Shown: positions 1 through 9,028, counted from the stretch's first letter. The stretch is DNA of 64,000 nucleotides from Paracoccus kondratievae (GCF_009301415.1 NZ_CP045073.1:62001-126000); one strand, 5' to 3'. The notes: a model not told the origin generated them from the letters alone. A program made the numbers and translations.

Positions 1-612
1 GACCTCAATCAGGCCGAAGATCCGCTGATCTGGGAGCTGAATGAGCTTTATGCCGACGACGAGGCATTCGAGGCGCATCGCACCCGGTTGCGCGACAGCC
101 GTTGGGGCCGTGAAAGCCAGGGCATCAAGCGTGATTTCACCCGCACCGCGCCCCTGCCCCGCATCCGGCCCGAGATGCGGCACGATCACATGGCAATCAC
201 CGCGCTGCTCGACCGCGCCTTTGGCGGACCGGACGAAGGACGGCTGGTCGACGAACTGCGCGCCTATGGCGATCTGGCCCTGTCACTGGTGGCCGAGGCC
301 GAGGGCACGATCATCGGTCATATCGCCTTGTCGCCGATTGCTGCCGAAGCCCCGGCGCTTGCGCTGGCACCCCTGGCCATTCATCCGGCTGTACAATCGC
401 GCGGTATCGGCAGCGCGCTGATCCGCGCAGCTATTGCCGCCTATGCGGATCATGCAATCGTGGTGCTGGGGGACCCGGCCTATTATGGCCGCTTTGGCTT
501 TGTCCCGGCCGACCTCGATTCGCCCTATGCCGGACCTCATTTGCAGGTGCTGGGCGGGCAGCTGCCCAAAGGCAGCCGCATCACCCACGCCCCGGCTTTT
601 TCGCGGCTCTAG
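1..612 (+). CDS. ABM-like tail fused in frame to a GNAT N-acetyltransferase (5' partial)
   Basis: The frame is open from base 1, so the gene starts before the window. The first ~45 codons resemble the C-terminal end of an antibiotic-biosynthesis-monooxygenase (ABM, YgiN-like) domain, with the run WELNELYADDEAFEAH. After a short linker comes a YhbS-like GNAT fold from about base 172, with the acetyl-CoA loop HPAVQSRGIGSALI and a late YYGRFGF segment. GNAT enzymes move an acetyl group from acetyl-CoA to an amine; the substrate cannot be read here. An internal start at the ATG at 175 or 190 would give a stand-alone GNAT of about 140 residues, but I see no strong ribosome site there. The GNAT assignment is firm; the ABM assignment and the fusion are inference. 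Confidence 0.75.
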   Translation, partial: DLNQAEDPLIWELNELYADDEAFEAHRTRLRDSRWGRESQGIKRDFTRTAPLPRIRPEMRHDHMAITALLDRAFGGPDEGRLVDELRAYGDLALSLVAEAEGTIIGHIALSPIAAEAPALALAPLAIHPAVQSRGIGSALIRAAIAAYADHAIVVLGDPAYYGRFGFVPADLDSPYAGPHLQVLGGQLPKGSRITHAPAFSRL

Positions 613-618
613 GGCGGA

Positions 619-1572
619 TCAGACCTCTTCGGCGGGGGTGCTGCCCTCGGCCTCGGCGGGTTGCGCATTGTCTTGCGGCAGGCGCAGCCGCACCCGCTTG
701 ACCCGGCGCGGATCGGCCTCGATGATCTCGAATTCGGCCCCGCTTTCATGGGGGATCACCTCACCGCGAACCGGTACGCGGCCGGTCAGCATGAAGATCA
801 GCCCGCCAAGGGTGTCGATCTCATCCTCTTCCTCGTCGGTAGCAAGGCGCAGACCGGTCTGCGCTTCGACATCCTCCAGCGCGGTCCGGGCTTGGATCAG
901 CCATTGGCCGGGCTTTTCAAGGATGACCAGCCCGCCCTCGATCTCGTCATGCTCATCCTCGATCTCGCCGACGACCTGCTCGATCAGGTCTTCGATAGTG
1001 ACCAGCCCGTCAACTCCGCCGTATTCGTCGATGACCAGTGCCATATGGATGCGTTTTTGCTGCATCTGCTGCAACAACACGCCAATCGGCATCGAAGGAG
1101 GCACGTAAAGCAGCGGCCGCAGCATGGGGCGCAGCGCGAATTTGACCGGGACCTTGGCACCAAAACCGTATTTCAGGGCAAGGTCTTTGAGGTGGATCAG
1201 CCCCAATGGGCTATCAAGTGTACCGCGAAAGACCGGGATGCGGGAAAAACCGTGCTCGCGGAACATTTCGACCAGTTCCGGCAGGGTGGCAGTCACCGGA
1301 GCGGCGGCGATTTCGGCTTTGGGGACCGCCACGTCATCGACCCGCATCCGCCGCAGGTTGGCTACTGCCGGTCCGCCAGCCAAGGCAGGGGTCTGCCCAT
1401 TTTCGTGTTGATCGGCGCCTTCGGTTTCGGGTTCGCTGCCACCGAAGGCACCAAGAATACGTCCCAAAAAGCCGCGTGACTGCGGCTGCTCACGCCCGTC
1501 CCCTCCGCTACCCTCTGGCCAGGTGGCGGGGGCAGTGGAAACGGGCGTGTCGGGACTTCGGTCGTTACTCAT
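619..1572 (-). CDS. HlyC/CorC family CBS-domain protein
   Basis: A 317-residue soluble protein with a paired CBS domain in the middle (for example MRVDDVAVPKAEI and HGFSRIPVFRG) followed by a CorC_HlyC C-terminal domain. It lacks the DUF21 membrane domain of the longer CNNM-like members. The family is linked to magnesium and cobalt efflux, but the short alphaproteobacterial form is not well characterised. Its start overlaps the ybeY stop by 4 bases (ATGA), so it is the third gene of a phoH-ybeY-corC unit, a common proteobacterial arrangement. An acidic, proline-rich N-terminal stretch of about 70 residues precedes the CBS pair. Confidence 0.9.
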   Translation of the reverse strand: MSNDRSPDTPVSTAPATWPEGSGGDGREQPQSRGFLGRILGAFGGSEPETEGADQHENGQTPALAGGPAVANLRRMRVDDVAVPKAEIAAAPVTATLPELVEMFREHGFSRIPVFRGTLDSPLGLIHLKDLALKYGFGAKVPVKFALRPMLRPLLYVPPSMPIGVLLQQMQQKRIHMALVIDEYGGVDGLVTIEDLIEQVVGEIEDEHDEIEGGLVILEKPGQWLIQARTALEDVEAQTGLRLATDEEEDEIDTLGGLIFMLTGRVPVRGEVIPHESGAEFEIIEADPRRVKRVRLRLPQDNAQPAEAEGSTPAEEV

Positions 1573-2087
1573 GTCTCAGGTTCCAGATAAGGGTCGGGGA
1601 TTCCAAGCTTGCCCAGTATGGAACGCTCGGCATCCTCCATGGTTTCGGCATCTTCGTCATCAATATGGTCATATCCTGCAAGATGCAGGATAGCATGGAC
1701 AAGTAGATGCGTTGCGTGATGCTCAAAGGGTTTGCCCTGCGCTTTGGCTTCGCGCAGGCAGGTATCATAAGAGATGGCGATATCGCCCAGCTCTTCGGCC
1801 TCGGGCAGTTCGGGGCGGGTGCCGGGGGCACGAGGTTCGAATTCGATCGCGGGCCAGCTCAGCACATTCGTGGGCTTGGGCTTGCCACGGAACTCGGCGT
1901 TCAGCGCGGCGATGCGGGCGTCGTCGCAGCCCATGACCACGATCTGGAATTCGCCAAGCTCAAGCCACTCACCCACCGCGCGGGCGGCGCGTTCGGCCAT
2001 GGCGGGCAGGCCCGCATCCTCCCAACGGTCATCTTCGATAACGATATCGACGATTTCGGGCAACTCTCCGATGTCGGTCTCAGCCAT
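1569..2087 (-). CDS. ybeY: Endoribonuclease YbeY
   Basis: A 172-residue YbeY/UPF0054 protein, a single-strand-specific metal-dependent RNase for 16S rRNA 3'-end maturation and ribosome quality control. The zinc site H-x3-H-x5-H is intact in the run VHAILHLAGYDH near residue 130. The start ATG at 2087 lies inside the phoH 3' end (8-base overlap) behind a GGGGGA ribosome site, and the gene overlaps corC by 4 bases, which suggests translational coupling. Length is normal for the family, with a modest N-terminal extension. Confidence 0.96.
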   Translation of the reverse strand: MAETDIGELPEIVDIVIEDDRWEDAGLPAMAERAARAVGEWLELGEFQIVVMGCDDARIAALNAEFRGKPKPTNVLSWPAIEFEPRAPGTRPELPEAEELGDIAISYDTCLREAKAQGKPFEHHATHLLVHAILHLAGYDHIDDEDAETMEDAERSILGKLGIPDPYLEPET

Positions 2088-3189
2088 CGCGGGTCCCCCT
2101 TACTGCGCCTTCGCCCGCAATGCGCGGCTCGCGGCGCGGGATGCGCTGGCCGCGCTCGTCAAAAAGCTCGCCTCGCGCCTGGGCGGCCTCGGCCTCGGCA
2201 TCATAGGCCTCGATGATCCGGGCAACGAGCGAATGGCGCACCACGTCCTTGGCGGTAAAGTAGCTAAAGCTGATTCCCTTGATATCCTTCAGGATCCTTT
2301 CGGCATCGACCAGACCGGAGTGCACGCCGCGTGGCAGGTCGATCTGGGTGCGGTCGCCGGTGATGACCATACGCGAACCCTCGCCCAGACGGGTCAGGAA
2401 CATCTTCATCTGCATGGTCGTGGCGTTCTGCGCCTCGTCCAGCACGACAAAGCTGTTGGTCAGCGTGCGCCCGCGCATAAAGGCCAGAGGCGCGATTTCG
2501 ATACGCTTTTCCTCCATCAGCTTCTGCACCTGCTTGGCGGGCAGAAAATCGTTCAGCGCATCATAAAGCGGCTGCATGTAAGGATCGACCTTTTCCTTCA
2601 TGTCGCCGGGCAGAAAGCCCAGCCGCTCGCCCGCCTCGACAGCGGGGCGCGACAGGATGATACGATCAACATGGCCGCCGATCAGCATGGTGACCCCCAC
2701 CGCGACGGCCAGATAGGTCTTGCCTGTCCCTGCGGGACCGATGCCAAAGGCCAGCTCATTGGCAAACAGCGCCCGGACATAGTCTTTTTGCGCGTCGGTG
2801 CGCGGCTCGACGGTCTTTTTGCGGGTACGCAGCTCGATCGGGCCGGTCTGGAACATTTCCAGCTGTTCGGCCGGGGTCGGGCTTTCGGCCATTGTCTCGC
2901 TGCCCATGCGCAACGCGGCCTCGACCTCGGCCATTTCGACCGGACGACCCTGTTCCAGCCGGGCATAAAGCGCGCCAAGAACCTGCGCCGCCTCGGCCTG
3001 CGCATCGGCCGGGCCGACCACGGACAAGAGGTTGCCGCGGCGCAGGATATGCACCTTCAGCGCCTCTTCGATCCGTGCGAGGTGGCGGTCATGCGGGCCG
3101 CAAAGGTCAATCAGCAGCCTGTTGTCGTGGAATTCCAGCAGGGTTTCGCCGGGAGTCGCGGTCGCGGGATGCGTAGGGGTCAGACCCAA
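2080..3189 (-). CDS. phoH: PhoH family ATPase, TTG start
   Basis: A PhoH-like P-loop protein of about 369 residues. Walker A GPAGTGKT is near residue 151 and the Walker B region SFVVLDEAQN follows. The family binds ATP and is associated with RNA metabolism together with YbeY. The open frame runs upstream into mlaF, so the start was chosen by ribosome site: TTG at 3189 has GGAG six bases upstream (3196-3199), and no in-frame ATG lies between mlaF and the conserved domain. It is the first gene of phoH-ybeY-corC. The function is firm; the exact start is inference. Confidence 0.92.
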   Translation of the reverse strand: MGLTPTHPATATPGETLLEFHDNRLLIDLCGPHDRHLARIEEALKVHILRRGNLLSVVGPADAQAEAAQVLGALYARLEQGRPVEMAEVEAALRMGSETMAESPTPAEQLEMFQTGPIELRTRKKTVEPRTDAQKDYVRALFANELAFGIGPAGTGKTYLAVAVGVTMLIGGHVDRIILSRPAVEAGERLGFLPGDMKEKVDPYMQPLYDALNDFLPAKQVQKLMEEKRIEIAPLAFMRGRTLTNSFVVLDEAQNATTMQMKMFLTRLGEGSRMVITGDRTQIDLPRGVHSGLVDAERILKDIKGISFSYFTAKDVVRHSLVARIIEAYDAEAEAAQARGELFDERGQRIPRREPRIAGEGAVRGTRDG

Positions 3190-3304
3190 ATTCGTCTCCG
3201 AGGTGGGGTTCTCAGGTATATATGGTTGCAACTGTGCGGGATTCGCACAAGGGGGACGGCGGCTTTGTGGCGCATTTGCACAAGCTTCGGCAGAAAATTT
3301 GGCA

Positions 3305-4042
3305 TTACGACGCCGGTACGCGCGCCATGGGTCGGGCGCGGCCTGCGATAAAGTCGCGCAGATAGTCGTCCCCGGCCCGGTCAATTTCACTGACCGGTCC
3401 TTGCCAGCGCAAGCGCCCACGGTCAAGCAACGCGACTCTGTCGGCGATAGCGCGGACCGAGGACATGTCATGGGTGATGGTGATCGCCGTGGCGCCGGTT
3501 TCATCGACGATGCTGCGGATCAGCGCATTGATCGCCGCGGCCCGGATCGGGTCGAGCCCGGTCGTCGGCTCATCAAAAAAGATCACCCTGGGATCGGCGG
3601 CGATGGCGCGGGCCAGCCCCGCACGCTTGCGCATGCCGCCCGACAACTCGGCCGGGTAAAGATCGGCAACCTCGGGGCCCAGTCCGACCCGGGCGAGCTT
3701 TTCGATAGCGATGGCGCGCGCGCGCGCCTTCGGCATGTGGCGCAGCAGGCGAAAGGCGACGTTGCGCCAGACCGGCAGGCTGTCAAACAGCGCGGCGTTC
3801 TGAAACAGCATGCCAAAATCGTCCATGAAGTCTGCGCGGTGCTGCGCAAGCGGCCGACCCCGCCACAGGATTTCACCCGCGTCTGGTACCTCAAGCCCAA
3901 GGATACAGCGCAAAAGCACCGACTTTCCGGTGCCAGAGCCGCCGATCACGACCAGGCTCTCACCCTCGGCCAGATCCAGATCGACGCTGTCGAGCACCTG
4001 CTTTTGCCCAAAGGCTTTGCTTAAGCCTCGCACCGCCAGCAT
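3305..4042 (-). CDS. MlaF-like ABC transporter ATPase
   Basis: A 245-residue ABC ATPase with Walker A GGSGTGKS, signature LSGGMRKR and Walker B RVIFFDEPTTGLD. The LSGGMRKR signature and a length near 245 fit the MlaF family, which powers phospholipid trafficking between the outer and inner membranes. Its start overlaps the last base of the MlaE-type permease. No MlaD (MCE) gene follows here, so the substrate-binding partner must lie elsewhere or be absent. Confidence 0.9.
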   Translation of the reverse strand: MLAVRGLSKAFGQKQVLDSVDLDLAEGESLVVIGGSGTGKSVLLRCILGLEVPDAGEILWRGRPLAQHRADFMDDFGMLFQNAALFDSLPVWRNVAFRLLRHMPKARARAIAIEKLARVGLGPEVADLYPAELSGGMRKRAGLARAIAADPRVIFFDEPTTGLDPIRAAAINALIRSIVDETGATAITITHDMSSVRAIADRVALLDRGRLRWQGPVSEIDRAGDDYLRDFIAGRARPMARVPAS

Positions 4043-4800
4043 CAGAAGAACAGCCCTGTCAGCGCGAAATTGGCGGCAAGGATGCCGACTGAGGCTGCGA
4101 CCACGGCATTGGTCGTCGCCCGCCCGACACCCGAGGCGCCACCGCTGGCAGTCATGCCGAACCAGCAGCCTGAAAGCGCGACAATCAAGCCAAAGGCCGC
4201 GCCTTTAAGCAGCCCCGAGACCACGTCCCAGCCCTCCAGATAGGCCCATGAGTTGGCCAGATAGATCGCCGAGTTAAAGCCAAGCGCATTCACCCCGATC
4301 AGCCAGCCGCCCATGATGCCGATGATATCGCCTACCCCGACCAGCAGCGGCAGGCACAGGATCGCCGCCCATAACCGGGGCGAGACGAGCCAGCCGACCG
4401 GATCGGTCGATAGTGTGACCAGTGCGTCTATCTGTTCGGTCACACGCATGGTGCCAAGTTCGGCTGCAATGGCGCTGGCGACGCGGGCCGCGACCATCAG
4501 TCCGCCGAGGACCGGCCCCAGTTCGCGCGCCATACCGATGGCGACGATGGCAGGGACGACGTCGCCGGCTTGAAAACGCTCACCCCCCGAATGGATCTGC
4601 AGTGCTAAGGCAGCGCCAGTGAACAATGCCGTCAGCCCGACGACCGGCAGCGACAGCCAGCCGATCTGCATGATCTGCCGCACCAGTTCCGAGGGATGTT
4701 GCCCGACCCGCGCCAGCCCACGGGCGGCAAAGATCGCAACCCTGCCCGTCATCCGGGTCAGGCTGATCGCCGCCCTGCCGGTCAGCCGGATCGGGTTCAA
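4042..4800 (-). CDS. MlaE-like ABC transporter permease
   Basis: A 252-residue inner-membrane permease of the MlaE family with five or six hydrophobic segments. It carries typical stretches such as MARELGPVLGGLMVAARV and AAELGTMRVTEQIDAL. With the downstream ATPase it would form the membrane core of a lipid-transport ABC system. The start overlaps the alr stop by 4 bases (ATGA), so alr-mlaE-mlaF is one transcription unit. A role in outer-membrane lipid asymmetry is known for the family and inferred here. Confidence 0.92.
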   Translation of the reverse strand: MNPIRLTGRAAISLTRMTGRVAIFAARGLARVGQHPSELVRQIMQIGWLSLPVVGLTALFTGAALALQIHSGGERFQAGDVVPAIVAIGMARELGPVLGGLMVAARVASAIAAELGTMRVTEQIDALVTLSTDPVGWLVSPRLWAAILCLPLLVGVGDIIGIMGGWLIGVNALGFNSAIYLANSWAYLEGWDVVSGLLKGAAFGLIVALSGCWFGMTASGGASGVGRATTNAVVAASVGILAANFALTGLFF

Positions 4801-5816
4801 AGCCAGGTCCGCTCGTAGCGCCGGCCGAGAGAGGTCAGTATCTCATAGCCGATGGTGCCGGACAGTGCGGCCAGATCATCGACGCCTTGCCGCGCGTTCA
4901 GGATTTCCAGCGCCGGCGGAACTTCGGCCAGCCCGGTCACATCGACGGTGATGAGGTCCATCGAGATGCGACCGATCACAGGCACTGCGCGATCCGCGGC
5001 CCAAAGCTGCAACCTGCCTTCACGTGCCAGCGCCCGCGCCAGCCCGTCGGCATAGCCCGCCGCCACCGTCGCCACCCGTGAGGGGCGGGTTGCGGTCCAG
5101 CTATAGCCATAACCTACGGATTCCCCGGGCTGCACCTCGCGCGTCTGGATCACCGGCAGTGCCAGTGTAACCACCGGTCGCGCCTCGCCAAAGGGCTCGC
5201 CCCCGTAAAGGCCGATACCCGGGCGCACGAGGTCGAAATGATAATCCGGCCCAAGCAATATGCCCCCCGTCGCCGAAAGCGAACGCGGCACGCCCGTCCC
5301 GTCAGTCATGGCACGAAAGGCGGCGAGCTGCTGCGTATTCGCCGGGTGATCGGGCTCATCGGCACAGGCCAGATGCGACATGATCAGCGCAGGGCTGGCG
5401 GCCAGCGCCTCGGCGCGGATCGCGGCCCATTCGCCGGGCTCAAAGCCCAGCCGGTTCATGCCGCTGTCAAGCTGGATGCCAAACGCCCCTTTCGGGCGCA
5501 ACGCCCGGTCGCGAAAGAACTGTTCGGGACTGTTCAGCAACGGGATCAACCCGTTCAGATCCGCCCCCTCCATATGGCCCGAGAGGACAAAGATTCGTGC
5601 ATCCTCGGGCAAAAGAGGGCGCAGCACCCGCCCTTCGGAGGCAAGGGCGACAAAGAAATCCCGCGCTCCGGCTGCATAAAGAGCCGGCGCCACGCGTTCG
5701 GCGCCCAACCCGTAAGCATCGGCCTTGACGACCGCAGCTGCCCGCGCGCCCTCAGCTTTGGCCGCAAGCGTCTTCCAGTTGGCCACAATGGCCGAAAGAT
5801 CAATGACGAGTCCCAT
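4797..5816 (-). CDS. alr: Alanine racemase
   Basis: A 339-residue PLP-dependent alanine racemase that makes D-alanine for peptidoglycan. The PLP lysine is K31 in [11 protein letters not shown]. The second catalytic site is the VGYGYSW region, and [11 protein letters not shown] matches the C-terminal beta domain. It is slightly shorter than the usual 355-370 residues because the N-terminus begins directly at the barrel. It heads the alr-mlaEF unit and is divergent from pccB across 157 bases. Confidence 0.95.
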   Translation of the reverse strand: MGLVIDLSAIVANWKTLAAKAEGARAAAVVKADAYGLGAERVAPALYAAGARDFFVALASEGRVLRPLLPEDARIFVLSGHMEGADLNGLIPLLNSPEQFFRDRALRPKGAFGIQLDSGMNRLGFEPGEWAAIRAEALAASPALIMSHLACADEPDHPANTQQLAAFRAMTDGTGVPRSLSATGGILLGPDYHFDLVRPGIGLYGGEPFGEARPVVTLALPVIQTREVQPGESVGYGYSWTATRPSRVATVAAGYADGLARALAREGRLQLWAADRAVPVIGRISMDLITVDVTGLAEVPPALEILNARQGVDDLAALSGTIGYEILTSLGRRYERTWL

Positions 5817-5860
5817 GAAAGCGGCATGGCTTTTCGCCCTGTCGAGGTCAAGGGCTTTAA

Positions 5861-5904
5861 CAAATTTGCTATTTGCAGCGGCATTTGCTTACATATTTTG
5901 CAAA
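5861..5904 (+). promoter_or_regulatory. Candidate PccR (ScfR-family) operator upstream of pccB
   Basis: TTTGC occurs four times, at 5865, 5872, 5884 and 5897, and the last copy is a full TTTGCAAA (5897-5904). The copies at 5872 and 5884 are exactly 12 bases apart, the period of TTTGCAAA-N4-TTTGCAAA. From memory, that motif was described for PccR, the regulator of propionyl-CoA carboxylase in Rhodobacter sphaeroides. The cluster lies 70-110 bases upstream of the pccB start. The repeats are seen directly; regulator identity is inferred, and no pccR gene is in this window. Confidence 0.6.
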
Positions 5905-5973
5905 TTTTCGCCTTTCCGCTTCCCGCAATGGCGCCAAGCCGGTAGGTTGCCCCAAACCCAAGGGAGACGGCTC

Positions 5974-7506
5974 ATGAAGGACATCCTCGGCGAACTGGAA
6001 TCGCGCCGCCGCGATGCGCGGCTGGGCGGTGGGCAGCGGCGCATCGACGCCCAGCACGCCCGTGGCAAGCTGACCGCGCGCGAACGGCTTGAGCTTTTGC
6101 TGGACGAGGGCTCGTTTGAGGAGTTCGACATGTTCGTCCGCCATCGTTCGACCGATTTCGGCATGGAGGCGGACCGCCCCTATGGTGACGGGGTTGTCAC
6201 GGGCTGGGGTACGATCAACGGCCGTATGGTCTATGTCTTTTCGCAGGACTTCACCGTCTTTGGCGGCTCGCTGTCGGAAACCCATGCCCAGAAGATCTGC
6301 AAGATCATGGATATGGCGATGCAGAACGGCGCCCCTGTCATCGGGCTGAACGACTCGGGCGGTGCGCGTATTCAGGAGGGCGTCGCCTCGCTTGCGGGTT
6401 ATGCCGAGGTGTTTCAGCGCAATATCATGGCCTCGGGCGTGGTGCCGCAGATCTCGGTCATCATGGGCCCCTGTGCTGGCGGCGCGGTCTATTCGCCTGC
6501 GATGACCGACTTTATCTTCATGGTAAAGGACACCAGCTATATGTTCGTGACCGGCCCCGATGTGGTCAAAACGGTGACGAATGAGGTGGTGACGGCAGAG
6601 CAGCTGGGCGGAGCCTCGACCCATACCAGGAAAAGCTCGGTCGCCGACGGTGCGTTTGAAAACGATGTCGAGGCCATGTCCGAGATCCGGAGGCTGTTCG
6701 ATTTCCTGCCGCTCAACAACCGCGAAAAGGCGCCGACGCGCCCCTTCTTTGACGATCCGCACCGCGTCGAGGCCAGCCTTGATACGCTGGTCCCCGATAA
6801 CCCCAACCAGCCCTATGACATGAAAGAGCTGATCCTGAAGATTGCGGATGAGGGCGATTTCTACGAGGTCCAAAAGGACTATGCCGCCAACATCATCATT
6901 GGCTTTATCCGCATCGAGGGGCAGACGGTGGGCGTCGTTGCCAACCAGCCGATGGTGCTGGCGGGTTGCCTTGACATTGATTCCAGTCGCAAGGCCGCGC
7001 GCTTTGTGCGCTTCTGCGACGCTTTCGAAATCCCGATCCTGACCTTTGTCGATGTGCCGGGCTTTTTGCCGGGTACGGGACAGGAATATGGCGGCGTCAT
7101 CAAGCACGGGGCCAAGCTGCTGTTTGCCTATGGCGAGGCGACAGTACCCAAGGTTACGGTCATTACCCGCAAGGCATATGGCGGGGCCTATGACGTTATG
7201 GCCTCGAAACATCTGCGCGGCGATTTCAACTATGCATGGCCCACGGCCGAGATCGCAGTGATGGGCGCCAAGGGCGCGGTCGAGATCCTTTACCGCAGCG
7301 AGCTTGGCGATTCCGAAAAGATCGCGCAGCGGACCAGGGATTACGAAGACCGCTTTGCAAACCCGTTTGTCGCCGCCGAAAAGGGCTTCATCGACGAGGT
7401 GATCCAGCCCCATTCGACCCGCCGCCGCGTCGCCCGCGCCTTTGCCTCACTGCGGGGCAAAAAGCTGGCGAACCCGTGGAAAAAACACGACAACATTCCG
7501 CTCTGA
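5974..7506 (+). CDS. pccB: Propionyl-CoA carboxylase beta subunit (carboxyltransferase)
   Basis: A 510-residue acyl-CoA carboxyltransferase that moves carboxyl from biotin on PccA to propionyl-CoA, giving methylmalonyl-CoA. Crotonase-type oxyanion segments are visible, for example [33 protein letters not shown] and [17 protein letters not shown]. The start ATG at 5974 follows the ribosome site AGGGAGA. The N-terminus matches PccB rather than the shorter AccD. It is the first gene of the propionate block, and pccA and scpA lie downstream on the same strand. Confidence 0.96.
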   Translation: MKDILGELESRRRDARLGGGQRRIDAQHARGKLTARERLELLLDEGSFEEFDMFVRHRSTDFGMEADRPYGDGVVTGWGTINGRMVYVFSQDFTVFGGSLSETHAQKICKIMDMAMQNGAPVIGLNDSGGARIQEGVASLAGYAEVFQRNIMASGVVPQISVIMGPCAGGAVYSPAMTDFIFMVKDTSYMFVTGPDVVKTVTNEVVTAEQLGGASTHTRKSSVADGAFENDVEAMSEIRRLFDFLPLNNREKAPTRPFFDDPHRVEASLDTLVPDNPNQPYDMKELILKIADEGDFYEVQKDYAANIIIGFIRIEGQTVGVVANQPMVLAGCLDIDSSRKAARFVRFCDAFEIPILTFVDVPGFLPGTGQEYGGVIKHGAKLLFAYGEATVPKVTVITRKAYGGAYDVMASKHLRGDFNYAWPTAEIAVMGAKGAVEILYRSELGDSEKIAQRTRDYEDRFANPFVAAEKGFIDEVIQPHSTRRRVARAFASLRGKKLANPWKKHDNIPL

Positions 7507-7530
7507 CTGCGCAGGCCCAGGGGAGGAACC

Positions 7531-8184
7531 ATGGCAAGACTAGCGGTGATCGGCTTGCTGCTGACGCCTCCGGCCGTTCTGGCCGGGGCGGCGCATGCTG
7601 CCGTCGCCGAAGCCGGTGCGAAAGAACCCTCGATCACCCTGCCCTCGGGTGCGATGGTGCGTTGGGTCGAGACGCGACAAGACAATGCCGGGGGATTCGG
7701 CCTGACCTACCGCTTTCGCTTTGTCATGCCTGATCTGGCCGCCCGGGTGCCCGCGACCAGCGGCCCTGCCTCGGATTTCGAAGAAGAGCCGCGCGGCCCG
7801 ATCGACATCGACACCGAAAGCGGCACGGTCAGTGAGAATGGTTCGGACGACGGGCTGATTGACCCGGCGACGCTTGAGGACATGGCCGAGGCCGATGCCC
7901 CCGACATGGCCGAAGAGCAGGAGGCAGACGCCATGCTTGACGAGCCGGTGCCCGCTGCCCCCGACGTTCTGGCCCAGGACCCTGTTCATGACGATATCGT
8001 ATGGCTGTGCGAAAACTGGGTCCTGCCACGCATCGCCAGCCCTGCGCCACGCCCGGGTCAGATCGTCATCAGCCTTGCCGACCGCGAAATCCCCTTTGGC
8101 ACTTTCGATCCCGAGGCGGTGCAGATCTTTGAGGCGTTTCGCCTGCCCCCCGACCGGGACACCTGCGAATGGGAGCCGTGGTGA
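7531..8184 (+). CDS. DUF6497-type secreted protein
   Basis: A 217-residue protein with an N-terminal signal peptide (LLLTPPAVLAGAAHA). The C-terminal half carries IVWLCENWVLPRI, IVISLADREIPFG and a final CEWEPW, which match what I recall of the Rhodobacterales DUF6497 family. Between residues about 75 and 145 is an acidic, low-complexity insert rich in D, E, A and P that the short family members lack. Function is unknown. It follows pccB by 24 bases behind a GGGGAGG ribosome site, so it is probably in the pccB transcript. Confidence 0.75.
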   Translation: MARLAVIGLLLTPPAVLAGAAHAAVAEAGAKEPSITLPSGAMVRWVETRQDNAGGFGLTYRFRFVMPDLAARVPATSGPASDFEEEPRGPIDIDTESGTVSENGSDDGLIDPATLEDMAEADAPDMAEEQEADAMLDEPVPAAPDVLAQDPVHDDIVWLCENWVLPRIASPAPRPGQIVISLADREIPFGTFDPEAVQIFEAFRLPPDRDTCEWEPW

Positions 8185-8257
8185 TGTGTTTTCCGTTCCT
8201 TGCTGATGCAAGCCTGCCACAGGCCATGCGACCCGCGCCTAAGGGCAAGCACCGCTG

Positions 8258-8287
8258 CTGTCAGGCGTCAACGTGGCTGGCTATCAT
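8258..8287 (+). promoter_or_regulatory. Candidate promoter for the small lipoprotein gene
   Basis: CTGTCA (8258-8263) and TATCAT (8282-8287) are spaced 18 bases apart in the 184-base gap after the DUF6497 gene, about 80 bases before the lipoprotein start. The match to sigma-70 boxes is partial. Confidence 0.3.
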
Positions 8288-8368
8288 AGCGACACGGTCG
8301 CATTGGGCGGCCGAATCTCAACCGAGCAGTCGGGACCCCAGCGTCCCGTATTACAGGAGCACGACAAC

Positions 8369-8500
8369 ATGTCGAAGAAGCTTGCACTGGCCCTGGTCCT
8401 CGTTGGCCTCGCCGCGGCCTGCGCCAAGAAAGAGCCCGAAGTCACCACGCCGGTCATCCAGCCCGAGCCGGTGTTCCAGGGCAAATACGGCGCCAACTAA
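8369..8500 (+). CDS. Small lipoprotein, 43 residues
   Basis: A very short reading frame starting at ATG 8369 behind AGGAG (8355-8359). It has a lysine start (MSKK), a hydrophobic stretch and the lipobox LAAAC. After processing, only about 24 residues would remain, rich in proline and ending GKYGAN. Upstream in-frame codons exist, but the ribosome site and signal peptide fix this start. The architecture resembles entericidin-like or other tiny lipoproteins; no function can be assigned. The N-terminus (MSKKLALALVL) is close to that of the lipoprotein at 9483. Confidence 0.75.
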   Translation: MSKKLALALVLVGLAAACAKKEPEVTTPVIQPEPVFQGKYGAN

Positions 8501-8593
8501 TCCATTGGCCGCGCGCGGGCTGCAAGGCGGCCCGCGCCATCCGCGCCCCGACCTGCCCCCGCGCGTTTATGCAAACCTCGCAGGGGGCAAGAC

Positions 8594-9028
8594 ATGCTGA
8601 AGCATCGCGGCTTTCCGGGCCGCCTACCGGGCTCTGACTTTCAATTCACTATCCGCCGCGCCAACAAGAAAGGCGCAACGCCGCTGGTCCGGCGCGAACG
8701 CTATCGCGACCGCAAACCGGCCGACCGCCGTGCAGATACTGCTTTCCTCGCCGCATTGATCGAACATTTCGGCGAAGAGCCGTTCGAACGCGGTAACCTT
8801 GATGCCGGACGCCTGTCCTGGCTCATCGGCCGCGAAGTTGTTGCCGTCGGAAAACTGGACCCGACTGACTACGGACAGCTTTTGCGCGTCGATCTGAAGC
8901 GCGCCGAGGCCGCTTTCCCCGAACTTTTCGCCAAGGATGCCCCCGGATTCGACTGGGAGGATGACGGCGATTGGGATGAGGACTGGGAGGAAGAAGGCGA
9001 TCCGGACGACGAGGACGACCGCCGATGA
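8594..9028 (+). CDS. Uncharacterised protein with acidic C-terminal tail
   Basis: A 144-residue protein I do not recognise. The N-terminal 45 residues are basic (RRANKK, RRERYRDRK), the middle is a compact alpha/beta-like segment, and the last ~25 residues are almost all D and E with two tryptophans. No signal peptide or membrane segment is seen. Codon use is like the neighbours. A competing frame on the other strand (8624-9133) lacks a ribosome site and family features, so the plus strand is preferred. The split charge suggests nucleic-acid or ribosome contact, which is speculation. Confidence 0.6.
   Translation: MLKHRGFPGRLPGSDFQFTIRRANKKGATPLVRRERYRDRKPADRRADTAFLAALIEHFGEEPFERGNLDAGRLSWLIGREVVAVGKLDPTDYGQLLRVDLKRAEAAFPELFAKDAPGFDWEDDGDWDEDWEEEGDPDDEDDRR

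Noticed and set aside
5869..7413. Long minus-strand frame opposite pccB
   Set aside because: It is histidine- and arginine-rich antisense shadow sequence with no domain; pccB is unambiguous.
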